Source: Gallionella sp.
GTDB lineage: Bacteria; Pseudomonadota; Gammaproteobacteria; Burkholderiales; Gallionellaceae
Reading direction: 5' to 3'
Assembly: GCA_029850565.1 (NCBI GenBank)
Contig: JARCRR010000139.1
Coordinates: 1 to 7,770, forward strand
Length of the DNA: 7,770 nt
The notes below the pieces were generated by a model. It was not told the DNA's origin and did not search any database. It saw only the letters and a program-made list of their open reading frames with translations. Both the position numbers and the translations under genes were made by a program. Every line of letters starts with the position of its first letter. Position 1 is the stretch's first letter. Shown here piece after piece: positions 1-6,072 of this stretch.

Positions 1-158
1 TCTTTGATGTAGTCGAACAACAGGTCAGGAGAGCGGTGCGCGGAGATGACGCGTGCATCGAATGCCACGCCAAAGTCTTTCAACTGCTGACCGGCTTGCT
101 GCATGATCTCCCAGTCATTGCTGCTGCCCATCACAATAGAGACGAGTGGTTTTGACAT
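1..158 (-). CDS. purE: N5-carboxyaminoimidazole ribonucleotide mutase, N-terminal part (cut by window edge)
   Basis: PurE converts N5-carboxyaminoimidazole ribonucleotide (N5-CAIR) to 4-carboxyaminoimidazole ribonucleotide (CAIR) in de novo purine synthesis; it is cytosolic and usually octameric. About 52 residues are visible. They begin MSKPLVSIVMGSSNDWEIM, which carries the family's glycine/serine substrate loop (GSSND, residues 11-15). They continue to VISAHRSPD, which holds the conserved active-site histidine (about residue 41). The C-terminal two thirds lie outside the window. Two adjacent ATG codons are possible, at 161 and 158; the AAGGA ribosome site at 166-170 is 4 or 7 bases away, so 158 is preferred. 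The gene follows the fbp terminator with almost no promoter space. In many bacteria purK follows, but that cannot be seen here. The family call is very secure from the N-terminal motifs. Confidence 0.93.
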   Translation of the reverse strand, partial: MSKPLVSIVMGSSNDWEIMQQAGQQLKDFGVAFDARVISAHRSPDLLFDYIK

Positions 159-185
159 CATTTCATCCTTCCAAAATCTAGACGT

Positions 186-210
186 AAAAACGCCCCCGCG
201 AACGGGGGCG
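186..210 (-). terminator. Rho-independent terminator after fbp
   Basis: A perfect 8-bp stem (CGCCCCCG at 191-198 pairing with CGGGGGCG at 203-210) closes a CGAA tetraloop. On the minus strand it is followed at once by five T residues (190-186). It starts about 12 bases past the fbp stop codon, so it should end fbp transcripts. The plus-strand side is followed only by TAATTTT, so it would work less well in the other direction. The stem is almost the same as that of the cbbM terminator at 4470-4497. Confidence 0.9.
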
Positions 211-222
211 TAATTTTAAACA

Positions 223-1224
223 TCAAGCGCCTTTGTGATAACCGACCACGCGATCAACCTCGTTCTTGGAACCGAGGATGACCGGCACGCGTTGATGCAG
301 ACCTTGAGGCTTCAATTCCATGATGCGCTCGCGACCTGTGGAGCTTATGCCACCGGCTTGCTCGACGATGAAGGACATCGGATTGGCCTCGTACAACAAA
401 CGCAGCTTGCCTGCTTTGCTTGGATCCTTGGTGTCGAACGGATACATGAAGATGCCGCCGCGGGTCAGGATACGGTGTACTTCTGCAACCATGGAAGCGA
501 CCCAGCGCATGTTGAAGTTCTTCTCGCGGCCGCCGTCTTTACCCTTCATGCACTCGTCGATGTATTTCTGCACTGGCTTTTCCCAATAGCGCTGATTCGA
601 CATGTTGATGGCGAACTCTTGTGTGTCCACCGGGATCTGCATGTTCGGGTGCGTCAGGAAGAAATCGCCAACGTCACGATCCAATGTGAAGCCGTTCACG
701 CCGTGGCCAGTTGTCAGCACCATCATGGTGTTTGGGCCGTACAGCGCATAACCGGCGCACACTTGCTTGGTTCCTGGTTGCATGAAGTCAGCAGCCTTTG
801 GATCGGTCACGCCTTCCGGGCAACGCAAGATGGAGAAAATAGTACCGACGGAGATGTTCACGTCGATGTTGGAAGAACCATCCAATGGGTCGAAAGTGAT
901 CAGGTATTTGCCGCGCGGGTATTGCTTGGGGATCTCATACACGTCGTCCATCTCTTCGGAGGCCATACCTGCCAAGTGACCGCTCCACTCGTTGGCTTTG
1001 ATGAACACTTCGTTGGTGATGATGTCGAGTTTCTTCTGTGTCTCGCCTTGCACGTTTTCGCTGCCTGCAGAACCCAGCACGCCGATGAGCGCGCCTTTGT
1101 TCACGTCGTGAGCGATTTGTTTACAAGCGGAAACGACATCGCTCAACAGACCGGTGAAGTCGCCGCTGGCATTTGGGATATGACGTTGTTCTTCGATGAT
1201 GAATTGGATCAAGCTCTTGCTCAT
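223..1224 (-). CDS. fbp: Class I fructose-1,6-bisphosphatase
   Basis: This enzyme hydrolyses fructose-1,6-bisphosphate to fructose-6-phosphate and phosphate, using Mg2+, in the cytosol. In the Calvin cycle this step feeds regeneration of ribulose-1,5-bisphosphate; it also serves gluconeogenesis. The 333-residue length is normal for class I enzymes. Visible metal and phosphate-binding motifs are MASEEMDD (about 87-94), FDPLDGSSNID (111-121) and LLYEANPMSFIVEQAGG (277 onward, with the conserved glutamate E279). The start is supported by a GAGGAG ribosome site at 1233-1238, 8 bases from the ATG. The gene lies 80 bases after cbbO in the same direction. No terminator is visible between them, so it may be co-transcribed with cbbQO. 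The hairpin at 186-210 ends it. The symbol cbbF would also be defensible given the context, but this is the ordinary Fbp family rather than a GlpX or bifunctional type. Confidence 0.97.
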   Translation of the reverse strand: MSKSLIQFIIEEQRHIPNASGDFTGLLSDVVSACKQIAHDVNKGALIGVLGSAGSENVQGETQKKLDIITNEVFIKANEWSGHLAGMASEEMDDVYEIPKQYPRGKYLITFDPLDGSSNIDVNISVGTIFSILRCPEGVTDPKAADFMQPGTKQVCAGYALYGPNTMMVLTTGHGVNGFTLDRDVGDFFLTHPNMQIPVDTQEFAINMSNQRYWEKPVQKYIDECMKGKDGGREKNFNMRWVASMVAEVHRILTRGGIFMYPFDTKDPSKAGKLRLLYEANPMSFIVEQAGGISSTGRERIMELKPQGLHQRVPVILGSKNEVDRVVGYHKGA

Positions 1225-1304
1225 GCTGGTTTCTCCTCGTTGGTTTTTTGAATTCTGAATGCTAATTTTACTGCTTTTCCCGCTTACTCTCTATGGCTAT
1301 ATGC

Positions 1305-3578
1305 CTATTTGGTCAATGAAATGAATAGTTCAGGCAATCTCTCGGGTAATTGCGCCACGTTGTCCACGATGGTGTATTGCTTGCCGAAAATGTTCGACAC
1401 ATATTCGTCGGCTTTGGAATCTAGATTGATACAGTAGGTATAGATGCCTTCCCGATCCAACTCTTTCACCGCCTGCCTAGCATCCTGTATCAACAACTGT
1501 GGGTCGTGCACGTCGATATCCGCCGGCTCTCCGTCGGTCAAGATCAGCATCAGCTTCTTGTCCGCTTGTTGCGCTTTCAGATAGTGGCCTGCATGACGCA
1601 TCGCCGCTCCCATACGGGTGGAATATCCTGCCTGCATCTCTGCCAGACGCGACTTCACCTCGTCGCCCCAGGGTTCTTTGAATCCCTTGAGGTGGTAGTA
1701 ACGCACATCATGCCGGGTATTGGAATGGAAGCCGCTGATCGCGAACGAATCGCCGACCTGCTGTACCGACCAAGCCAGTAACGATACCGCCTCTTGACTG
1801 AGTTCGAGGATGGTCTGGTTGCTGCCGGCTGCTTTTTCGCTCAGTGATTGGGATAGATCAAGCAGCAAGGTGACGGCGAAACTACGGCCATCGGTGCGAT
1901 GAGACATATTGATGCGCGGGTCGGGTGAAGCTCCGCTTTTGTAGTCGATCAGAGAGCGGATGGCCACATCCAAGTCGAGCTCTGAGCCTTCCTCCTGGTA
2001 ACGGATGCGCACCTTGTCCTGCGGCTTGAGCATCTCCAGCATCGCTTTCAGACGTTTGGTCAGCTTGGCATGCTTGGCCAACAAGCTGTCGATCACAGCC
2101 GGATTGCCGCGTGGATGCAACACCTCATATACGCTCACCCAGTCGGGGCGATAGTTTTGTGCGTTGTAATCCCATTCGTCGTAATGCCGGGGCGGCAGTC
2201 CGCTCAATTCTTGTTCAGTGTTCCGGCGCTTGTCGAGGTGCTCGAACATCTCGTCTTCGTCGCTCTCTTCGATATAGATCCACAGATGCCGGTTATCGTC
2301 GCGGTAGTCCACTTCGGTATTGTCGAAATACATCTTGGCCGACAGATCACGTTGGCCGCGTGTCCGCGCGATGAACGTCAGCGCAACGGATGACATTGCC
2401 GCACTGGTGGACTCACCGCTAGCCATCAGTTCATGGAATCGTTTTACGGCTTCCCTGACATGCTCGTTCTGGTAGGTGTAGTTCGGATCGAGGATGGCAC
2501 GCGATACCATGGCCAATCTGAGCCTGAATACCGAGATGCCTTGTTCTTCAAGCTGAAGGTCTTCTTCTTTGGGAATAGGATGTAGCGCAAGGAACAATCT
2601 GCGCAAGCCCGGATATTTCTGACAGGCCAGATAATCCACGCGGGAGTCTTCGAATACTTCGACGCTGGCGCGCTGAAAAGGGCTCCAGTTATCCACGATC
2701 ATCTGTTGCGACCAACGACGATGTGCCGACATATGTGCAAGTGCTGCACGATAGCGGTCGATACCTGACACACCGTCGATGTCGTCATAGACATCGGGCA
2801 GGCGGATGCCGTCATCGGTGTAGTAGGGCATCGGCTTGCGCAAATCGTCGAAAGCGACCGAATACGGAATGAGGTAGTCGCTGTCGTTCCATAACGCGCG
2901 GATATAGGTATCCAGCTTGCGCTCGTTATCCACGAGCAATGTGCCATGCCGCTCGCGCTGCATCACCGCGATAGCATCGGCGGATTCCAGCCTGAAATAT
3001 TCTTCCTGCCGTTCCGGATGATGGTTGTAGTACGTGATACCGTATTCGACCCAGTTTTGAAATCCCTGCAGTGATAGGACTCCCAGCAACTTGGGCGCCT
3101 GCTTGAGCAGTTCCGGCAAGCCGGGACTGGCAAAGGTCGTATGGTGTCCATGGATAGAACCCGAGGTACGATCCATCATGTCGCGGACCACCTCGATATA
3201 CCGCTTGAACATCTTGTCGTTGTTCAGACGACGCGCGACAGCACCGCTGGTTTGCAGGAACGGTACGATCGCTTTGAAGTTGGTATGCGTGGACATGTAC
3301 TCGGAGAACTCTCGCAGCTTGATCAGCGCATGCTCCCCGACCATGCTGGCCACGCCTGGCGCTTCTTCCAGATAGACCAGCAAGGGTTCCGCGCCACGTC
3401 CCATCTTGCCGATGATGCGCGCATTCTCGATGTAGGTCTCCAAGCCCGCTTTTGAGAGTAGCGTCTTGGCTTCCTTCAGACACTCATCAAAGACGACATT
3501 CACTTGAGAGAATCGGCAGCCGAGTTTCTCCCAGTACATTGCTGTCTCTTCGGATCTTTCCGTCACTGCTTCCGTCAT
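1305..3578 (-). CDS. cbbO: RuBisCO activation protein CbbO (von Willebrand factor A domain, NorD-like)
   Basis: CbbO is the adaptor half of the CbbQO RuBisCO activase. The known role is to link the CbbQ hexamer to RuBisCO so that tight-binding inhibitory sugar phosphates are released. Counted from the ATG at 3578 the protein has 757 residues, usual for the family. The long helical N-terminal region (about 1-555) has no catalytic motif I recognise; it includes an acidic stretch near 436-446. The C-terminal third (about 565-757) is a vWA domain with an intact MIDAS: DLSQS (D574, S576, S578), the threonine in STRMG (T654) and the aspartate in LTDGEP (D682). A GTG one codon upstream (3581) is an alternative start. 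An AAAGG ribosome site (3587-3591) lies 8 bases from the ATG and 5 from the GTG. The gene begins about 30 bases after the cbbQ stop, so the pair is probably one operon with coupled translation. NorD of nitric oxide reductase clusters is related, but cbbM next door decides the name. Confidence 0.93.
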   Translation of the reverse strand: MTEAVTERSEETAMYWEKLGCRFSQVNVVFDECLKEAKTLLSKAGLETYIENARIIGKMGRGAEPLLVYLEEAPGVASMVGEHALIKLREFSEYMSTHTNFKAIVPFLQTSGAVARRLNNDKMFKRYIEVVRDMMDRTSGSIHGHHTTFASPGLPELLKQAPKLLGVLSLQGFQNWVEYGITYYNHHPERQEEYFRLESADAIAVMQRERHGTLLVDNERKLDTYIRALWNDSDYLIPYSVAFDDLRKPMPYYTDDGIRLPDVYDDIDGVSGIDRYRAALAHMSAHRRWSQQMIVDNWSPFQRASVEVFEDSRVDYLACQKYPGLRRLFLALHPIPKEEDLQLEEQGISVFRLRLAMVSRAILDPNYTYQNEHVREAVKRFHELMASGESTSAAMSSVALTFIARTRGQRDLSAKMYFDNTEVDYRDDNRHLWIYIEESDEDEMFEHLDKRRNTEQELSGLPPRHYDEWDYNAQNYRPDWVSVYEVLHPRGNPAVIDSLLAKHAKLTKRLKAMLEMLKPQDKVRIRYQEEGSELDLDVAIRSLIDYKSGASPDPRINMSHRTDGRSFAVTLLLDLSQSLSEKAAGSNQTILELSQEAVSLLAWSVQQVGDSFAISGFHSNTRHDVRYYHLKGFKEPWGDEVKSRLAEMQAGYSTRMGAAMRHAGHYLKAQQADKKLMLILTDGEPADIDVHDPQLLIQDARQAVKELDREGIYTYCINLDSKADEYVSNIFGKQYTIVDNVAQLPERLPELFISLTK

Positions 3579-3605
3579 CACTCAGGCCTTTGCTTATGCA
3601 CCCGA

Positions 3606-3641
3606 TCGATCACGCGAACGATGCATCGATCGCGTGATCGA
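3606..3641 (-). repeat. Perfect 11-bp inverted repeat over the cbbQ stop codon
   Basis: TCGATCACGCG (3606-3616) is the exact reverse complement of CGCGTGATCGA (3631-3641), with a 14-base loop. The loop itself contains the self-complementary decamer CGATGCATCG (3619-3628). In the transcript this would be a strong stem-loop holding the last codons of cbbQ and its TGA (3612-3610) in the distal arm. No T-tract follows on the minus strand, so it is not a standard terminator. It ends about 15 bases before the cbbO ribosome site, where it could stabilise RNA ends or couple translation of cbbO to cbbQ. Confidence 0.6.
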
Positions 3642-4413
3642 GCGTATCGCGGATATCTGCGTCGTCGGTGATCGGTCGCACCATCGCCATGCGGCATGCG
3701 GCTTTGGCATCGACACCGTTCTTGATCAGCGTCGCCGCGTAAACCAGCAATCGTGTGGAGATACCTTCATCCAGTCCGTGCCCTTTCAGGTTGCGGGCGG
3801 CTTGGCCGATCTGCACCAACTTGCCGCAGATCGCCACGTCCAGACCGGTTTCCTTGGACAGGATGTCTGCTTCTAATTCCGCAGTCGGGTAGTCGAACTC
3901 GAAACCGGTGAAACGTTGCTTGGTCGATTGCTTCAAGTCTTTCATCAGGCTTTGGTAGCCGGGGTTGTAGGAGATCACCAACTGGAAATCGGGATGCGCT
4001 TCAATCAGCTCACCCTTCTTATCCAATGGCAAAGTACGACGGTGGTCGGTCAGCGGGTGGATGACCACGGTGGTGTCCTGACGCGCCTCGACGATCTCAT
4101 CGAGGTAGCAGATCGCACCGATACGCGCTGCCGTGGTGAGCGGGCCATCCAACCAACGCGTACCGTTAGCATCCAGCAGGTAGCGCCCGACGAGGTCGCT
4201 TGCCGTCATATCTTCGTTACATGCCACGGTGATGAGCGGCTTGTTCAGCTTCCACGCCATGTATTCGACGAAGCGCGATTTACCGCAGCCCGTTGGGCCT
4301 TTCACCATCACTGGCAAGCGCGCTGCGTAAGCGGCTTCATACAGCATCACTTCATCGCCTTGCGCTTGGTAGAACGGTTCTTTACTGACGGTGTATTGGG
4401 TCTTGTTTGTCAT
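3610..4413 (-). CDS. cbbQ: RuBisCO activase AAA+ ATPase CbbQ (MoxR family)
   Basis: CbbQ is the hexameric ATPase motor of the CbbQO activase. It uses ATP hydrolysis, with CbbO as adaptor, to remodel inhibited RuBisCO. The 267-residue length is typical. Walker A is GPTGCGKS at residues 39-46, and Walker B is ICYLDE ending in D105-E106. Between them lies the MoxR-type segment TASDLVGRY (70-78), and the C-terminal part (about 180-267) forms the helical lid. The start is supported by an AGGAG site (4422-4426), 8 bases from the ATG. The gene sits 118 bases after cbbM, behind a strong terminator, and directly before cbbO. Other MoxR proteins (for example NorQ) are close relatives. The cbbM-cbbQ-cbbO order makes CbbQ the clear choice. 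Confidence 0.96.
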   Translation of the reverse strand: MTNKTQYTVSKEPFYQAQGDEVMLYEAAYAARLPVMVKGPTGCGKSRFVEYMAWKLNKPLITVACNEDMTASDLVGRYLLDANGTRWLDGPLTTAARIGAICYLDEIVEARQDTTVVIHPLTDHRRTLPLDKKGELIEAHPDFQLVISYNPGYQSLMKDLKQSTKQRFTGFEFDYPTAELEADILSKETGLDVAICGKLVQIGQAARNLKGHGLDEGISTRLLVYAATLIKNGVDAKAACRMAMVRPITDDADIRDTLDHAIDASFA

Positions 4414-4432
4414 TTTAGAAACTCCTGTCCCA

Positions 4433-4448
4433 CGTGTGACCTCACACG
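4433..4448. repeat. Short inverted repeat upstream of the cbbQ ribosome site
   Basis: CGTGTGA (4433-4439) and TCACACG (4442-4448) are exact reverse complements separated by only CC. As RNA, the two central pairs would probably open, leaving a 5 to 6-bp hairpin. As DNA, it is a possible operator-type dyad. It lies between the cbbM terminator and the cbbQ ribosome-binding site, 7 bases upstream of the latter. No binding protein can be assigned from sequence alone. Confidence 0.4.
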
Positions 4449-4469
4449 CAAAACGGTATTAAATCTTGG

Positions 4470-4497
4470 AAAAAAACGCCCCCATCGTGTGGGGGCG
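4470..4497 (-). terminator. Rho-independent terminator after cbbM
   Basis: An 8-bp stem (CGCCCCCA at 4477-4484 with TGGGGGCG at 4490-4497) closes a five-base loop. On the minus strand it is followed by seven T residues (4476-4470). It lies 34 bases past the cbbM stop codon and before cbbQ. The plus-strand side also runs into a T-tract (4500-4505), so it looks bidirectional. It should end most cbbM transcripts and make cbbQO depend on readthrough or on its own promoter. Confidence 0.92.
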
Positions 4498-4531
4498 CAT
4501 TTTTTGTTGCTTCAATACAGCCGAACAACGC

Positions 4532-5944
4532 TTACTTGTGTACGCCCAACTTTTCGCGCCAGCCCGGGAACAGCTTGTCGCTGTCTTTCGGGAAGGACTC
4601 GAATGCACGTGCGAACTCTTTGTGCGACTTCGCGTATTCGATCGGGTCAGTACCAGTCTTCCAGCACTCGTAAGCCTGACCGAGGGAGATACCGCCAGCT
4701 GCCGGGCTGTCGATGTGGCCGAAAGCGCCGCCGCCGCAGGTGTTAATCACGTTGCCGTGGCCGAGATTCTTGAAGAAGCCTGGCAGACGCAGTGCGTTCA
4801 TACCGCCGGAGATGATCGGTGTTGTTGCTTTCATGCCGTACCACTTCTGGTAGAAGTAAGGTCCTTGGCACTCATCACGCTCCAGCATGTATGCCAGTAC
4901 GGTTTCCTTGCCGTGGCCTTCCATCTTGCCGTAGCCCATGGTACCGGTATGCATACCGGACGCACCCATCAGACGCACCAGCTTCATGTAGCACAATGGA
5001 TCCATACCCATTGGTGACTTGTAGGAAGTGACGGCACCGTGGCCTGCGCGGTGGAAGTGCAAGAAAGTGTCTGGGAACTCGCGGCGTGCAGTGGTCACAC
5101 CTGCTGGGCCGGTCACGAAGCCGTCAACGAGGAAGGCTACGTGGCTAGCAGAGTTGTATTTAGCGAACGTATTAAGAACGAAGTCACCGCGATGGATCAT
5201 TTCTTTGTAGTAATCGGCGGTGATGTTGGCCGAGAACAGCTTAGCTTGACCCGTTGCCTGTTGCGCACGATCCATGGCTTCTGCCACCTTCGGCATGACC
5301 ACTTCCATCGGGCAGAACGGTTGGTTAGCTTGTGGCTCATCATTCTTGATGAAATCGCCACCCAACCAGAAGTCGTAGCACGCCTTGGCAAATGGCTCTG
5401 GACGCAGACCCAACTTAGGCTTGATGATAGTGCCAGCGATATAACCGCCGTCAGTTTCTGAGCGACCCAACACCTTCCACAGGTTGGTAATATTTGCGGA
5501 TGGACCGTCAAACTTCCTGACCATCATTTCTGGTACCAAAAAGTCCAGCATGCGCAAACCTTGATGGTCTCCCATGCCTTGGTTGTTACCCAAGATCAGC
5601 GACCACATGTGCGAAATGTTGTAAGTGCCGTCAGTCAGATTTGGATCGAACAACTCCACTGGATAAGCGACCTTGAACAAGCCGCCGCCCTTGACTGGGT
5701 CATCACCAAAGGCAGTCTCGTCAACTTCGTACACCAGCGCATCTACACCACGAGTGAAGTCGTCAGTGGTGGATACTTCAACGTTAGTACCGGTAGAAGA
5801 TTCAGCTGCGACGTGAGCAGCTACTTCCAAGAAACCGTGGCCTTTAGCCGGAATAAGCTTGTACGCGACCAGCAAGTGCTTGCCGCCAGCGATCAAATCC
5901 GCTTCTTTCAGATTCAGATTTGCATAACGATTTGATTGATCCAT
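4532..5944 (-). CDS. cbbM: Ribulose-1,5-bisphosphate carboxylase/oxygenase, form II large subunit
   Basis: CbbM carboxylates ribulose-1,5-bisphosphate to give two 3-phosphoglycerates, the CO2-fixing step of the Calvin cycle. Form II enzymes are made of large subunits only, and no small-subunit gene is seen here. The 470 residues are typical of proteobacterial form II. All key active-site residues are visible: K175 in GTIIKPKLG, the carbamylated lysine K200 with D202 and E203 in GGDFIKNDEP, H298 in HRAGH, loop-6 lysine K340 in GKMEGHGKE, and S379 in IISGGMNALR. Form II usually goes with low CO2/O2 specificity and CO2-rich, low-oxygen settings. The start is supported by a strong AAGAGGAG ribosome site (5951-5958), 6 bases from the ATG. 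The gene is divergent from cbbR and followed by a terminator and then cbbQO, its dedicated activase genes. No substitution or truncation is seen. Confidence 0.99.
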   Translation of the reverse strand: MDQSNRYANLNLKEADLIAGGKHLLVAYKLIPAKGHGFLEVAAHVAAESSTGTNVEVSTTDDFTRGVDALVYEVDETAFGDDPVKGGGLFKVAYPVELFDPNLTDGTYNISHMWSLILGNNQGMGDHQGLRMLDFLVPEMMVRKFDGPSANITNLWKVLGRSETDGGYIAGTIIKPKLGLRPEPFAKACYDFWLGGDFIKNDEPQANQPFCPMEVVMPKVAEAMDRAQQATGQAKLFSANITADYYKEMIHRGDFVLNTFAKYNSASHVAFLVDGFVTGPAGVTTARREFPDTFLHFHRAGHGAVTSYKSPMGMDPLCYMKLVRLMGASGMHTGTMGYGKMEGHGKETVLAYMLERDECQGPYFYQKWYGMKATTPIISGGMNALRLPGFFKNLGHGNVINTCGGGAFGHIDSPAAGGISLGQAYECWKTGTDPIEYAKSHKEFARAFESFPKDSDKLFPGWREKLGVHK

Positions 5945-6003
5945 TGTTTTCTCCTCTTGTCGTTGAAATATTCTTGCTACGGGTTGGACTTTACGGCCTT
6001 GCT

Positions 6004-6009
6004 ACTATA
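6004..6009 (-). promoter_or_regulatory. Candidate -10 element for cbbM
   Basis: Read on the minus strand, 6009-6004 is TATAGT, four to five matches to the sigma70 -10 consensus, about 60 bases before the cbbM ATG. No good -35 hexamer lies 16-18 bases upstream. A TTGACT at 6021-6016 is too close to pair with it. A weak -35 would suit a promoter that needs an activator such as CbbR. The assignment is tentative. Confidence 0.35.
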
Positions 6010-6030
6010 AATAACAGTCAAATGTTTTTA
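6008..6030. promoter_or_regulatory. Possible additional CbbR half-site array
   Basis: Two overlapping matches to the CbbR-type pattern TNA-N7-TNA occur here: TAA...TCA at 6008-6020 and TCA...TTA at 6018-6030. They share the middle TCA. The second begins 22 bases, about two helical turns, from the start of the strong dyad match at 6040. LysR regulators typically bind one strong and one weaker site on the same DNA face. The pattern is loose and the region is AT-rich, so chance matches are likely. Confidence 0.3.
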
Positions 6031-6034
6031 TAAG

Positions 6035-6057
6035 AACCATAAGCTCAGCTTATGGTT
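6035..6057. promoter_or_regulatory. Perfect dyad in the cbbR-cbbM intergenic region, probable CbbR recognition site
   Basis: AACCATAAGCT (6035-6045) and AGCTTATGGTT (6047-6057) are exact reverse complements around a single C at 6046. The core TAA-N7-TTA (6040-6052) fits both the general LysR motif T-N11-A and the CbbR pattern TNA-N7-TNA. It lies 91 bases upstream of cbbM and 16 bases upstream of cbbR. That is where a LysR regulator would activate the divergent gene and repress its own. Protein binding is inferred from position and symmetry. Confidence 0.75.
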
Positions 6058-6072
6058 TAAAATCTCGTCACC

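Noticed and set aside
235..1251. A 338-codon open frame on the plus strand antisense to fbp
   Set aside because: It mirrors fbp in the opposite frame and its translation resembles no family I know. It lacks a ribosome site, and fbp is unambiguous.
1225..1304. Possible fbp promoter in the cbbO-fbp gap (TAAAAT on the minus strand)
   Set aside because: No acceptable -35 sequence lies at the right distance, so it cannot be supported from sequence.
2926..3483. A 185-codon alternative frame within cbbO on the same strand
   Set aside because: It lies wholly inside cbbO in another frame, and cbbO is intact with a full MIDAS domain. There is no sign of a frameshift.
3916..4746. A 276-codon plus-strand frame across cbbQ, the terminator and the end of cbbM
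   Set aside because: It is antisense to two certain genes, crosses a terminator hairpin, and has a low-complexity arginine-rich end typical of shadow translation.
4466..5017. A 183-codon plus-strand frame antisense to cbbM, starting at the terminator
   Set aside because: It is a shadow of the highly conserved cbbM sequence, with no recognisable motif.
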